Assembly (NCBI RefSeq): GCF_032854445.1
Contig: NC_088295.1
Location: 10,713,385 to 10,777,384, forward strand
From: Liolophura sinensis
Taxonomy: Eukaryota; Mollusca; Polyplacophora; Chitonida; Chitonidae
Direction of reading: 5' to 3'
DNA: 64,000 nucleotides
Both the position numbers and the translations under genes were made by a program. Positions 10,463-21,274 of this stretch are shown here, one piece after another. The notes below the pieces were generated by a model. That model was not told the DNA's origin and searched no databases. It saw nothing but the letters and a program-made list of their open reading frames with translations. Within the stretch, counting starts at the first letter, position 1. Every line of letters begins with the position of its first letter.

Positions 10463-11380
10463 CTATAAAGAAGTCTGGTTGACTCTGTGGCTAGCTAAGG
10501 TACCTTATTCAATGGAATCGCACAATCGCCCTGCAAACACAGAGAGTGGCAGAATCCAGAAAATTCCAACCCAAGGTCGCCAATGAACTCGTAACTTCTT
10601 TGTACCAGCGACTGGGAGTAGCGCACCTAAGCGCTGAGTTACGTCGCACTGCATTTGCCTAATCCTACATATGGGTGACCTTACCCCAACCTTGTATTAA
10701 GAGACGTTTATCTTAATCCCAGCCACAACCCACATGAGAATCTAACATACACCATTATTGCAGTTTAATTGTTACATAGTGACCATTATTCTGTCGAGAT
10801 TTGCACAAAATGTTCCCTTTAAGACAGTTTTCTGTCGTGGATAAATCGCTCGTACCTCATCGGAAAAAGTTCTTCACAGGGCATCAAAAAAGAGATTTGA
10901 CAAATACACGAACCAAAGGTGGCGTAATAGCACAAAAGACAATGACGGAACCCGTTATTTGTAGCTCAAATGCGAGTTACTTAAGCTAGGCGTAAAGAGA
11001 GCTCAAGACACGACTCAAATCAACTCGATTGTTGTGTCGGGTCCTAAGCGCATGTGTATGCGAAATATCCACTCGACTCAACTGTAGTTGAACTGCAGGT
11101 TCAATCCAAGTCATATGATCATCAGTGACTGGAAACAACTGTGCACGCTACTCGAGTTAAGTTGAGTTGCGTCTCAAGCTCACGTGTGTACCGTGTTTTA
11201 ACCGCTGTTTTGTCAGCGAGGCCCCAAAACAATGATGGCGGTGGAATTTAGAAAATTCGTCAATTTTCTGTCGAATTACTTATAAGGGAATGATCATAAT
11301 CGATGTTAGGATTGATTTCTCACACAGGTTATATACGACGTTAAAGACACATTCGTTAACTACAATTATTTTATGCCTGA

Positions 11381-11386
11381 TTTATT
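11381..11386 (-). promoter_or_regulatory. Candidate polyadenylation signal of DPT2
   Basis: AATAAA on the minus strand about 300 bases after the DPT2 stop codon. It lies in a stretch that is partly conserved in the third block (19215-19300), though the hexamer is changed there. Confidence 0.35.
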
Positions 11387-11684
11387 TCTCAACATGAAAT
11401 CAAAATTCAACAAACATACACTTGTTTCCTTATAATTCAGTATAAACTGTAGTGAGGAAGATCAGAGTAGCTAATATTATATAAGTTGAATGCGTTATAT
11501 TACGTTTCAATAATAATAATAAAAAAAACAAATAGACTTGTTTATGTTTAAGTCGGTTGAAGGTTTTATCAGCCAACTATGCTTAAACATTAGATTTAAA
11601 TTCTGCTCAAAACTTCCAAAACGCCATTAATATGCATATTGCAGGATTTTTGTAGTTTATCTGCTTCTCGTCCAACGTGATGGT

Positions 11685-13017
11685 CTATGGGTAAGCCAGT
11701 CTGCATAATTCCAATATCCAACGACGATCCCTGAAGGAATATAAAAATGACAAAACAGCCGTAAAAGGACACAAACAAACTGATTCAATTCTGCAGGGAG
11801 TTAATGATTAATTGAGTAATATGCTTTGCTACACTTATAATACCAAATTTGTGAAGAAATATATTGATGATTTAAAAATACCTTCACATTTTCAAGTAAA
11901 GATCTTGGCCTCGAAACGTCTGGATTGAAAAAAAAAATAAATGAAATTGGATACAAAAGTATTTGAATAATGGAAAGCTTTGAAACTGAAAATTCAGCGG
12001 AGGAAAACTTATCAAAGTTTTGGTAAAAAATTTGCCAAAACGCGAATGTATGAAAGACCTAAATAATACTGTGAAAAAGTAATAATGTATGAAACATAAG
12101 TCTGAGTGATTGCATATTTTGTCAGTATAACAGATTATCCTCTGATATGTAGCACACCTACTCTAGTAATTCAACATGAACGTTGTATTAGATTAACAAA
12201 ATATTATGTTGGATAGGACCAAGTGTTATGTTACCATAGCAGAATATATTCTAGCATCACTCAGACAAAAGAGTTTCTGATAAAATTAACAGACCATTTT
12301 TGAGTACATCATTAAGATACAATTTTTGTCTTGAAAGATTAGAAGAGGTAGCTTATGTGGAGATAACCCTGCTAAGAAGTCAAAATCTGTGGATTGGCCT
12401 TAATCATGGTGGAGGGTCCAAATATCTAGGTTTCGGCTTTCGACACGTGCCGGACTCAATAAAAAAAATATTTTTTGTTGAAAGCAAAAATGGAGAAAGA
12501 CATTGACAAGACATTGAGACGCCAGTAATACTTACTCTCTATGATTGTCGTGGACACTAATCATGCCCGTTATGACGTGGTTGTATGGTATTCTGTAATT
12601 CATGTATCCATCATAATTATTAATGAAGCCGGTAAGATAACAGCCATCCAGTTTCCTACCAATTATTTCACAACAACGAAATCCGAAAACTCTGTCCTCT
12701 TGTTTATTCTCATGACGGCTGTCTACCCCGGTGATGGCCTGTGTTCCACGGCAGCGAAACGCAAGGAGTTGATCAAAGTTGTTGACGTTGTTAAACCAAG
12801 TGCACTTCCCCAGACTTGTGCGATAGGGAAGGCTTCTGCAGGAGTATTGCCACAGTCGATCCTCTCGGCGATTATCATGACGACTTTCCAATCTGTAAAT
12901 ATACTCATTGTTTGGACAAGCAAAATTTAGAGGGCCGTCCCAATTATTTTGCCAGGCAAATACTGAAGCAAACTGAAACAGCATACTGAACAGTAAGAAG
13001 GAGGAAATCGACGTCAT
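11685..13017 (-). CDS. DPT: Dermatopontin (copy 2), intact two-exon gene
   Basis: Dermatopontin is a small secreted extracellular-matrix protein; molluscan members occur in shell matrix (known of the family). Exon 1 is 12536-13017 and exon 2 is 11685-11730, with a GTAAGT donor and CCTTCAG acceptor. Exon 1 ends two bases into a codon, and 482+46 bases give 175 codons plus TAG. Residues 1-21 form a signal peptide ending SVFA before WQNNWDG. The family's D-R-x-W-type repeats are EDRLWQYSC (52-60), EDRVFGFRCC (107-116) and EDRRW (161-165), the last in exon 2. There are eight cysteines outside the signal. I chose the ATG at 13017 over the one at 13065 because it matches the starts of copies 1 and 3 and gives a proper signal peptide. 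Length fits the family. Confidence 0.9.
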
Positions 13018-13122
13018 TCTCGTCCGTGGTCTTAACCAGGCTACAGAAAACTGTTGATACTTCAAGGTTTGATACTAGCAAGCAGTCCTTACAGGATTAA
13101 ACATGCTTTGGATGTTAATGAG

Positions 13123-13129
13123 TTTTATA
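13123..13129 (-). promoter_or_regulatory. Possible TATA box of DPT2
   Basis: TATAAAA on the minus strand about 106 bases upstream of the chosen ATG, which would give a 5' untranslated region of about 75-80 bases. The other copies do not show it clearly. Confidence 0.35.
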
Positions 13130-13229
13130 CATGTACTTCCAAAGTAATAAACAAGAAGTGAAGAACATTTTTGTTTGGGGTAAGACAATATTTAAAATGG
13201 AAATATAATGCTTTATGACGCGAAAGATC

Positions 13230-13249
13230 CGGGTTTTACAAAACTGGCA
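13230..13249. repeat. 20-bp arm of an exact distant inverted repeat
   Basis: CGGGTTTTACAAAACTGGCA is the exact reverse complement of 15056-15075. A looser version stands at about 3288-3312 in the first block. Confidence 0.8.
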
Positions 13250-13964
13250 GTCTGTGTAGTTTACTAAAGGTAAACAAAGGTTTAAACTGTAGAAAGCAGG
13301 ATTTTCTGGGTCAATTGTGGGTGCGTATTGACGCAAACTGGCACAGAATTGACAGTCACGACGAGTTTTGCTATTATTGTGTCAGTGCACTTATGCTTGA
13401 AGTTCATATGATGTTTTAAAGTAAATAAATGGTGGGCGAAGGTAAAATGCTTGCCTGCGTCAGATAAAATACTCATAACCTGGTAACAGACATTTCTTTA
13501 TTTTTTGAAGCACTGTATCATAATGGTTGATTTTTTAATAACCTAAATCGCACCTCATAAGCAAGAGAATTACGAATTACGTGATTACGGCATAATTCGT
13601 TTTGAAATTAAGGAAAGAGTTATAAGAAAAAGGTCAGCTTGATGCTTTGTCCGAGCTCACGCTGACAAGTGAATGCCATGACACCTGAACATCATCTCAG
13701 ACCGAAAGAGAAATACAGTTATTCATTCTTTAAATCCTTCGTGTGGTTTAATCTTTTATCCCAGTCTTAATACTATGAACATGTGCCATTTGCCAGAAAA
13801 TGTTTGTAATGACTCAACATATTTATCCCTATTTTACACAACACAACTACCTACCATCAAAGTAACAGAACAACATATCAAGAATTTACTTGAATTAAAT
13901 TCTTTTTCTTTTTATGAATAACAATGACATGAACTGGAACATGCAGAACTTTTAAAATTTCACA

Positions 13965-14075
13965 CTATGCCATGCTACGTCAGGCATATACCACGGGACG
14001 ACGCTCTGAACCACTCTACGGCATGTACGCTACGCCACACCCCACTCCAAGCTACACTACAGTACACCACTCCTT
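13965..14075. repeat. Short 'CTACGCCA' satellite of block 2
   Basis: 'CACACTATGCCATGCTACG', 'CTACGGCATGTACGCTACG' and 'CCACACCCCACTCC' match the motif of the 3655-4735 array, at the same position relative to the dermatopontin exon. Confidence 0.7.
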
Positions 14076-14089
14076 ACTCTATATGAAAG

Positions 14090-15050
14090 TGTTTTTCATC
14101 TAATTTTTAGATTGGTGACCGTTTTAAGCCAACCTAAGTGATCTTTCTGGAAGTGTATAAATGCTTTCTCTGTATAGTAAGGATGAATTATTGCAAATAT
14201 GTTTATTATTTATATTCACTGAGACTAGAGGATTCTGGTATGTAAATTGATGGAGAATGTACATAGCCTAGCTCGCAAGTGTAAATTTGCAGTCTGTAGG
14301 AGTGTTATAAGTGAGAAGTCTACACTGACGTTTCGGTTGTCGGGAAATCCCAGTTTGAAAGACTGGGTGATTTCTGTATTGTGAGTTAATTAAACATTCG
14401 TTGCTCTGGAGATCACTTTGTGTCAAAACCCGAGGGTTGTATTCTTAGCGCCCGGCTTAGCGTCCAGACTTTGGACTTAACCAGTTTCCAGAGGTTGAAT
14501 GCCAATCATCGTCAGTGTGCCTTTGTGTACAACAGATTGTCGTATACCAGTGTTACCTGTAACCTAAGGTATTCACAATTAATTCCGGGTTTACCTATTT
14601 CTGTGGACATAGATTTGCCATAGAGACTGTGTGTATGCACCGGAATTATTCTTGCTGTTATTGCCGAAAGAACTTATATATGGTTTTTGTTTACGTTAAC
14701 TTATCTATTTAAGAAATAATGTTCGCGTCAGGGTAGTTTAACGGTAGTTTTACATCAAATCGATGTGGAAGAGTTTATATTTTAGGTCGAAGGTCGACAG
14801 TGAATGGTCACGGATTTCAAGTGTTGGGCATAATGAATAATACCAAATGATGCCATTCTTTGATCCGTACCGTGCTAAAATGGTATCCAGGTTGCCATCA
14901 TTTTTGTTGATCTGTGGTATATGTAGACTTTCTTGGCCTTTACTGGACTTATTTTTCGACTGGACAGTTACATGCGGTTAGAAATGTTTCAAATGACAAC
15001 TGTAACGTATCTGTCATTTGGGCGTTCCAGTAACACCCATGACTAAACTC
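14090..15050. other. AT-rich spacer inside block 2
   Basis: Nothing beyond short chance open frames is visible. It was lost together with DPT2 from the left duplicate. Confidence 0.45.
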
Positions 15051-15164
15051 CATAGTGCCAGTTTTGTAAAACCCGAACCCTTCCTTCACGGAGCTTGTAT
15101 TTCATTTTGAAGAGGTATTTCACAATGTACGGCGAAATATATTCACAGATGTGTGTTTGCTTAA

Positions 15165-15300
15165 CCCACTTAGTCACTACATGGGATAAAATGACAAAGG
15201 ACCCTATGTGTTTTGTACTTACATTTTTCGTACCTGGAACACAAAGAGTCACGTGTTGAAAAGTGCACCGATTCATCCGGTGACTTGCAATCTGCAACAT
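15165..15300. repeat. Segment D2 of the dermatopontin block
   Basis: 'CCACTTAGTCACTAC', 'CCTATGTGTTTTGTAC' and 'CGTACCTGGAACACA' correspond to segment D1 at 5030-5190, supporting common descent of blocks 1 and 2. Confidence 0.6.
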
Positions 15301-15417
15301 GGTCCATATTGCAGAATTATGATTTAAGTTCCATTTAAGTAAGAAACGATTTTTTGCCATGTTATATATTAGTATATTTCACACTGATTGAAGCAATGCC
15401 CAGCACTTAATCAAGGC

Positions 15418-15485
15418 GGAGACGTTGAGTGGTTAGAATGCTTGCCTTCCAGTGGAAAGGATGCACGGCTTCAAATTTCATAATT
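15418..15485 (+). repeat. tRNA-like sequence, probably SINE head
   Basis: GCGGAGACGTTGAGTGGTTAG with CTTGCCTTCCAGTGG resembles the A-box half of a tRNA-derived head. The second half is weak (GGCTTCAAATTTC), so it is not a functional tRNA. Confidence 0.35.
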
Positions 15486-15799
15486 TTTTTAATTCAACCG
15501 TTGTTACTGTTTGTGGAGCCAATATACGGCCTTTGACACTCGCTGAGCCGTTTCCCCAGTCTGACCTTGGTTGAAGACCTCTTGGCTTTCACCAGTGATG
15601 TGTGCAAATGTGTACACGGGGAAAGTTCGTTCGTAACGTGGCAAAGGTGTTTGGTTAGCTCGCTTCTGCCTGTATTTTCCCCAACACTCAGAAACACTGT
15701 TTCCATGAGAGTCCACAATCAAGTTTCTGAAAATTCATGCATCTATTTGAATTCAACTAGGAGGAATTCCTGAGGCATCCTTTCCAAGTATGAGCGATT

Positions 15800-17320
15800 T
15801 TTAAAAAAAAAGTTTGTTGTGTTTTTCAATCGGCAGACTTTCATGTCCCTCTACATGAAGAACCAGTCCCTATACTTTATGTATTTGAATGGTAATAAGG
15901 ACCTGTAATATCACACAACATGTGTATGCTTTATTCTCCGTACCCTATCTAGTCTGGGAGCGAGGCAGTCAGGTGTCAGCATGCTGTTACTGGATGGGGC
16001 GTCCTGTATGATGTTTGGTAAGCCAGGTGTCAGTATATTGTGACTACGTATTGGTATCTTGCCTGGTGTCCGGCTAACCCGTTGTTTGTATACTATGATT
16101 GAGTGGGGCGTTATGTCTGCTGTCTGATCAGTCGGTTTCCTGTACATTGTCACTGGGATATGAAAATGTATAGTATACAATACGGAAAAATTTTAAGGTT
16201 TACCCCTCTGTGTCATATACAACAGTGTGCGATATGCACGGGGAATCCCCTGACATTCTCGCAAGATGTTCAACAATTCATACACGGTTCACTGCCCCCG
16301 CTCTTCCTGGTTCATGTCGACCAATCAACGTACGAGAAGTATCCACCATTCAGCGCATGCGACAAATAGACCGGTCTGCCCCCCCCCCCCCCCCCACCTC
16401 CCAAACAGATATCCCTGCAAAATTATAATGAGTGTTATGTCAACGATGTACCATAATCCATCTTTAGCAAAGAATTAGATTAATGTGCTTTTGATCTTAA
16501 TTTTCAAACACTAAATTTTCTTGTGCATGTACATTAAATTGTAATATGCATATGTAAGTCCTATAAAGAAGTCTGGTTGACTCTGTGGCTAGCTAAGGTA
16601 CCTTATTCAATGGAATAGCACAATGTTCTTCTTATAGCTACCTACACGTACCATCATACAGTTTCTGTATACACAGCAGTTTGAAATAGGTCTATCTAAA
16701 TATTCCAGAGAGGAGCTTTCTTACGTGTTACCTCAGCCTCTTATTGTCATCAGGGCCCTGCAAACACAGAGAGTGGCAGAATCCAGAAAATCCCAACCCA
16801 AGGTTTGCAATGAACTTGTAACTTCTTTGTACCAGCGACTGGGAGTAGCGCACCTAAGCGCTGAGTTACGTCGCACTGCATTTGCCTAATCCTACATATG
16901 GGTGACCTTACCCCAACCTTGTTTTAAGAGACGTTTATCTTAATCCCAGCCACAACCCACATGAGAATCTAACATACACCATTATTGCAGTTTAATTGTT
17001 ACATAGTGACCATTATTCTGTCGAGATTTGCACAAAATGTTCCCTTTAAGACAGTTTTCTGTCGTGGATAAATCGCTCGTACCTATGGATTATTAAAAAA
17101 CAATGAACAAGGTGCGCAAGGGAATGGTCACCCTCTCTCCATAAATGTGGATCAAACAGAAATTTCTGTCCGAGGCATAACTCCACACTTGAGAGAACGG
17201 TTTATGACTTACAAAACATGGGAGTAGTATAAGAGTGTTCTACTTAACGATTTTCCAGGTTTTTCGTCTTTGTCGTATTTATGTCCGTTGACTGCTTTTG
17301 TCTGAAAAAGGGAAGAAGGT
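15800..17320. repeat. Segment B2
   Basis: Holds the 54-56 bp minisatellite (15940-16160), a 17-base C run near 16379-16395, the empty SINE site (16561-16573) and about 135 bases absent from the left duplicate. Bases 17089-17320 extend past the recent duplication and match B3 ('AACAAGGTGCGC', 'GATTTTCCAGG', 'GACTGCTTTTGTCTGAAA'). Confidence 0.75.
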
Positions 17321-17709
17321 TGGGAAAAAGGTTGCCTTTAGAATAACGTTTGGAAGGTAGATTAAATTTCTAATTTAACTCTATCTTCGAAGTTGATTTC
17401 ATGGCAGCAAGGCATTTAAATCAATAGTGGCCTGACATATCGTGTTACATGACCCTTCTACGGGAAAGCCTCTGTACTGACAAGCAGTCAGCGTCCGAAC
17501 AAGTGTAAAATATCAGCTTTGATATCATCCCTCCTTCCGGGAGATCGACTACATACTTGACCAAAGAGGTAACGTTGAATTTGTGAAACGTGGTGATTAG
17601 TTGAAGCCTTCTGTTTCTTTGATTTGCCAGTTTTAATTCTCGTTAGCACATGCGACTCCAACCGCTGAAAAAAAGACCAGCAGTTTAGTTTAAAGGACAG
17701 TACGAGGCC

Positions 17710-17835
17710 ATGTCACGTTTGGCGATGAATGAACGTAATCGAGCCGTTGCTATGCTGGCCTCAGGAATAATGCAACAGGAAATCGCAAGCCACCGAAGCG
17801 CGATTAGAGCATTCGCTAGACATCAGAGAAAATGA
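17710..17835 (+). pseudogene. Tc1/mariner transposase N-terminal relic
   Basis: A 41-codon frame starting MSRLAMNERNRAVAMLASGI, continuing 'MQQEIASH', resembles the first helix-turn-helix of Tc1-like transposases ('ERxRAVxML..G..Q..IA'). It stops at TGA and is followed 15 bases later by a SINE. No catalytic domain remains. Confidence 0.55.
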
Positions 17836-17848
17836 TCATGCTTGGCGT

Positions 17849-18065
17849 AAAGATTTATTTGATTGGTGTTTAACGCCGCACTCAAGAATATTTCCGTTAC
17901 ACGGCAGCGGCCAGAATTATGGTGGGAGGAAACCCATGACTATGCGTATGAGCGGAGCTGTCTTGAACTTACGGTGACCGCACAGATGAGAGGCTTCTGG
18001 GTGATTGTGCCGTGCTGGCGAGTTAACTGCCTTGGCCACGCCCCCCCCCCCCCTCCCCCGGCGGG
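17849..18065 (-). repeat. SINE, family 2, reverse orientation
   Basis: Starts 'TTTATTTGATTGGTGTTTAACGCCG' and continues with 'CACTCAAGAATATTTCCG', 'CGGCCAGAATTATGGTGGG' and a tRNA-like end 'GAGTTAACTGCCTTGGCCACG'. It then runs into a C-rich stretch. Confidence 0.8.
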
Positions 18066-18084
18066 GGCGTAATACATCGTTCCG

Positions 18085-18300
18085 TTGTGGTTGTCCGTGC
18101 GAACACCCTCTCTCAATTAACTGCCTTTTTAACGATTGGTTTCCTTGTTGCATATTTCAAGAATCTCGTGCGCTGGAAGGCCTTCCCGCAACCTACAGAT
18201 GGTCGTGGGTTTTTGCCGGGTTCCTCCCACCATAATTCTTGTCGGCGTCGTATAAGTGAATGTTGAGTACGACGTACAACAAAAACCAAATAAATTAATA
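18085..18300 (+). repeat. SINE, family 2, forward orientation
   Basis: Contains 'GGAAGGCCTTCCCGCAACCTAC', 'GGTTCCTCCCACCATAATTC', 'GTATAAGTGAATGTTGAGTACG' and the tail 'AACCAAATAAATTAATA'. With the preceding copy it forms a head-to-head inverted pair separated by a C/G-rich junction. Confidence 0.75.
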
Positions 18301-18474
18301 TTTCAACAATCGACAGCGGAATTGTGGAGGTGTGTCGTCATTAATATTCACATATCTTATAGCCCACAAAGGCAATGTGTCGAGTTTGGTAAAATATGGC
18401 CCGTATTCACCTTCCAACTTCTTCAGATCTGCATACGGTCCTATCGTGCTGTTACAAAAACAGCAGAATTTTTG

Positions 18475-18537
18475 TGGTTTGCGATGGTTTTATGGTTTAT
18501 GGTTTGCGATGGTTATGGTTTGCGATGGTATGGCCAC
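18475..18537. repeat. Short tandem repeat GTTTGCGATGGT
   Basis: Four or more variants of GGTTTGCGATGGT interleaved with TTATGGTTTATG. Confidence 0.7.
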
Positions 18538-19179
18538 TTCAAGCGATAAACCCGTGAATATGACCGAGCAACAGTGTTGATTTGACAGTAAACAAAAATA
18601 TACACAGGAGCCAGAGAATAAACAAGCACTGGCTTATACAAAACACTGTACACTTTGCAATGGAAAAATCCATGCACAACACTTTTAATGATAAACAATA
18701 AGAGACTGACGTTCAAGTTAGAGAAACGACTCAACAGTGCAAATTCTTTAAAATAGTAAATTCTGCCACGCGGAGCGCACTTCCGTTATTCTTTTTCAAG
18801 AATAAACACTAGCTCTAAGTTCCTCTACCTCGTACTTAACTGGCTTCACGCTGCAATCCACATACATCGTCGAATCACTAGAACGAATTCACGTATTTGC
18901 CACTTTCTGTTTATTAGTACCTCATGTGTAAATGTGAAATACACATATTCTCAGTGTTTGCAGGGATTTACCATGTAGTGATATGATATACCCGTGGTCA
19001 TTTTTGGATTTTTCTTCTCATACACTGCCCTAAGTCGGTGCATTTGAAAAGCTGCTGCATGTCCTGTGGTTCATCCTTAATGATCCACCATGACAATGTT
19101 ACTTACGTCATAACTTTCGTGATTCTCAAACACTTCGTCTGAAAAAATGACAACTGATTTTAGGAGTGCTTTGTCATAG

Positions 19180-19350
19180 GAAGTTACATAACGTTCCTTT
19201 ATATAATTATATATCTGATTAATTTCTCAACATGAATTCAACATCCACAAAACAAAGGTCCCTTTTAATTGTTACATTGTTATATAATTGTTTTAGATTA
19301 GTTAGATAAACGTTAAGTTTGCTAACATACTTGGCAAATCACATAAATGT
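19180..19350. repeat. Segment A3, block-3 counterpart of the dermatopontin downstream region
   Basis: 'CTGATTAATTTCTCAACATG', 'AATTCAACATCCACAAA' and 'TCCCTTTTAATTG' match 11378-11440 in block 2, placing the third dermatopontin copy in the same block architecture. Confidence 0.55.
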
Positions 19351-19469
19351 TTACTTATTATTATTCACTCAGTCTGCCTATGTTACAAAGCCTATGTAGG
19401 TACAGATAGGTCGAGAACAAACCAACAAATTATCAGCGCAATCAAACATTTATATCGTTGACGATGAAA

Positions 19470-19665
19470 GATGTTAAATGTACCTATATGATATTTGAAA
19501 AGATTCCAATTACAAAACAAGGGAAAAGCCTGAGCTTGAATAGTTTCACTTTCAAAACAGCCTCCACTAAGACGAAACGCGAAAAGATCAACTTGGGTGT
19601 ACTGTACATAAACGAGGCTATAAATAGCTCAGTGGCAACGTTTGACTGAATAGTGTACATGCACA
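19470..19665. repeat. Segment C1, shared with the ghost block at 23.6 kb
   Basis: 'GATATTTGAAAAGATTCCA', 'AGCCTGAGCTTGAATAG' and 'CTCAGTGGCAACGTTTGA' match 23588-23755. A 63-codon plus-strand frame here is broken in the second copy, so I do not call a gene. Confidence 0.65.
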
Positions 19666-19872
19666 TAAGTATTGCATCCCACGCTATGCACACCCTATAT
19701 GGTGCAGTATAAAACTGATCCGACTAATTGTGAGTGTATGTCAGGGTGTTTGTCAGTCACACCTTGAGGTGCACTGGCTTTTCCCTGGCTTCACCTAAAA
19801 ATCTTAACTTAAAATAACTTTCAAATTTTTAGAAAGGTGAATAGAATGTTTTTTGTAGTTACTCATACTTAC

Positions 19873-20357
19873 TCTATTCCGTTGGTGTGAACACTAGTCA
19901 TACCAGTAATAGTATGGTTGTGTGGCACCCAATAACTAAAAAACTTGTCAAGCTCATTAATAAAACTGGTTACATAGCAGTCATCCAATCTGAGCCCCAC
20001 AATGTAACAGCAAAGAAATCCAAAAACTCTATGATTGTCTTCTCTATGATTATAATGACGACTGTCTACTCCAACAACGGCTCGGTTTCCAACACATCGA
20101 AAAGCAAACAGACCGTCCAAGCCATTTTGGTCGTTGCGCCACGTGCACTGTCCCAGTCTTGCCCCTGTAGGAAGATCCCTGCAGATATGATGCCACAGTC
20201 TGTCTTCGTGATAGTTGTCATGCCGATTTTCCACTCTATAAATGTACTGATTTTCCGGGCAACTAAAGTGGAGAGGCCGGTCCCAGCTGTTTTGCCAGGC
20301 CAAAACCGTGGCAGAATGTAACAGCAACGTGAGGAGCAGTAAGGTGGAGGTCACCAT
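19873..20357 (-). CDS. DPT: Dermatopontin (copy 3), main exon; terminal exon not located
   Basis: Starts at ATG 20357 with a signal peptide (MVTSTLLLLTLLLHSATVLA) before WQNSWDRPLHFSC. Family motifs are EDRLWHHIC and HRVFGFLCC, the latter preceded by two extra residues relative to copy 2 (EDNHRVF for EDRVF). Conserved 'QCTWRND', 'LFAFRC', 'DDCYVTSFINE' and 'ITGMTSV' follow. It is 161 codons plus two bases to a GTAAGT donor (GT at 19871-19872), the same phase as copy 2. Unspliced reading stops at once in TAA of the donor. I searched 19.0-19.86 kb on this strand for an exon like EDRRW...C and found none convincing, so the gene may be C-terminally truncated, may use a diverged exon, or may be decaying. 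Confidence 0.8.
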
Positions 20358-20399
20358 TTTCGCCTAGGTGCAGTCAATAGGACTTAAGATTCAACGTTT

Positions 20400-21250
20400 G
20401 GTACAAGTAATAACGTGGTTCAGGCTTACGCCTTCTGCTTAAGCTTTTTCTTTGTATTCGCTTATTTCATGATGTACTGTGATATTTCCAGATCTAGGTC
20501 GGGGACAGATGGCATTGCACACAGCTAGGGTATACAGGGACAATAGTCTTAGTGTGTAATTATACTTATTCCACATCAAACAAAATTCTCTGTTTTCACT
20601 GGACAACTACGGTCACGTGGTCTACAGATATATTCTTGAATTCTGCAGACGGAGACAGACCCCTATTACAACTTCCGTTCTTTGGTAGGGATTGTAATTC
20701 TGTGTATTTTAGTGTGTAAAGTCTTTTCTTTGCTGCCAGCCTGCCGTTTTTGGTCTACAGGTGCATGCTTGGTATCAAAATGATGGAAATTGTCTAAGCT
20801 TTGGGCAGGTGTGAGTTTTAATGATGAAAGTTTGAAATTCTGGGCGAGAGGACACTAGGAGAAAGGTGGTGATGAGGCGTCCCCTTGGCACCCCTCCCAG
20901 CTGCCGGCATAGAAAGGTCCAGATTTTAACGGTCAACCTATGTCAAGTTTTTTATGGCGTCTTTCTCACAGGCGGGGCCAGATATGCTCCAAAGCTTATT
21001 GGCCAAGGAATGTTTGGGGCTGAGCTACAGCGCTAAACGTTAACATTGTCGCTTATGGAAAACTAATGGGGGTCTGTGGCCAAACGACGTCAAATATGTC
21101 TGCAGAGAAGGTTATCTCCCTTTGGTGGATTGTAAATACAATGATGGCATTGCTGAAATTATTCGCCTATACATCGGTCTTCTGAAATGAACTGATGGGT
21201 GTTTGGAGGATATATTCTTTACATGGTTACTCAGTGATAGGATAGGGGAA
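20400..21250. other. Spacer upstream of DPT3
   Basis: Contains the DPT3 5' flank (TTCAACGTTTGGTACAAG at 20390-20407, shared with copy 1). No other gene or clear repeat is seen. Confidence 0.45.
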
Positions 21251-21274
21251 ATATATCATGTCATATTGGTTACG

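Larger units (their letters stand above)
8122..10857. repeat. Left copy of a 6.2-kb tandem duplication, internally deleted
   Basis: 8122-9331 matches 10855-12061, and 9332-10857 matches about 15800-17088, with only scattered mismatches in the parts I compared. The right copy's 12062-15800 (about 3.7 kb, with the main dermatopontin exon) is missing here. Differences within the shared parts are the SINE at 10101-10462 and a stretch of about 135 bases present only in the right copy (16625-16757). The arithmetic closes: 6.23 kb minus 3.74 and 0.135, plus 0.375, gives 2.73 kb. Confidence 0.9.
10855..17088. repeat. Right, complete copy of the 6.2-kb tandem duplication
   Basis: Contains DPT2, the short satellite, segment D2 and segment B2. 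The junction reads CGTACCT|CATCGG. The left outer end reads GTACG|CCTCATCGG (8122) and the right outer end CGTACCT|ATGG (17088), so the two ends share CCT at the breakpoint. Confidence 0.88.

Noticed and set aside
8122-12061. Long direct repeats (A1 and A2) flanking B1, looking like LTRs of a retroelement
   Set aside because: A carries a dermatopontin exon, B1 has no retroelement frames, and B occurs alone in other blocks. A tandem duplication with deletion explains all junctions.
12541-12930. 129-codon plus-strand open frame (and one at 19887-20321)
   Set aside because: Antisense shadows of dermatopontin main exons.
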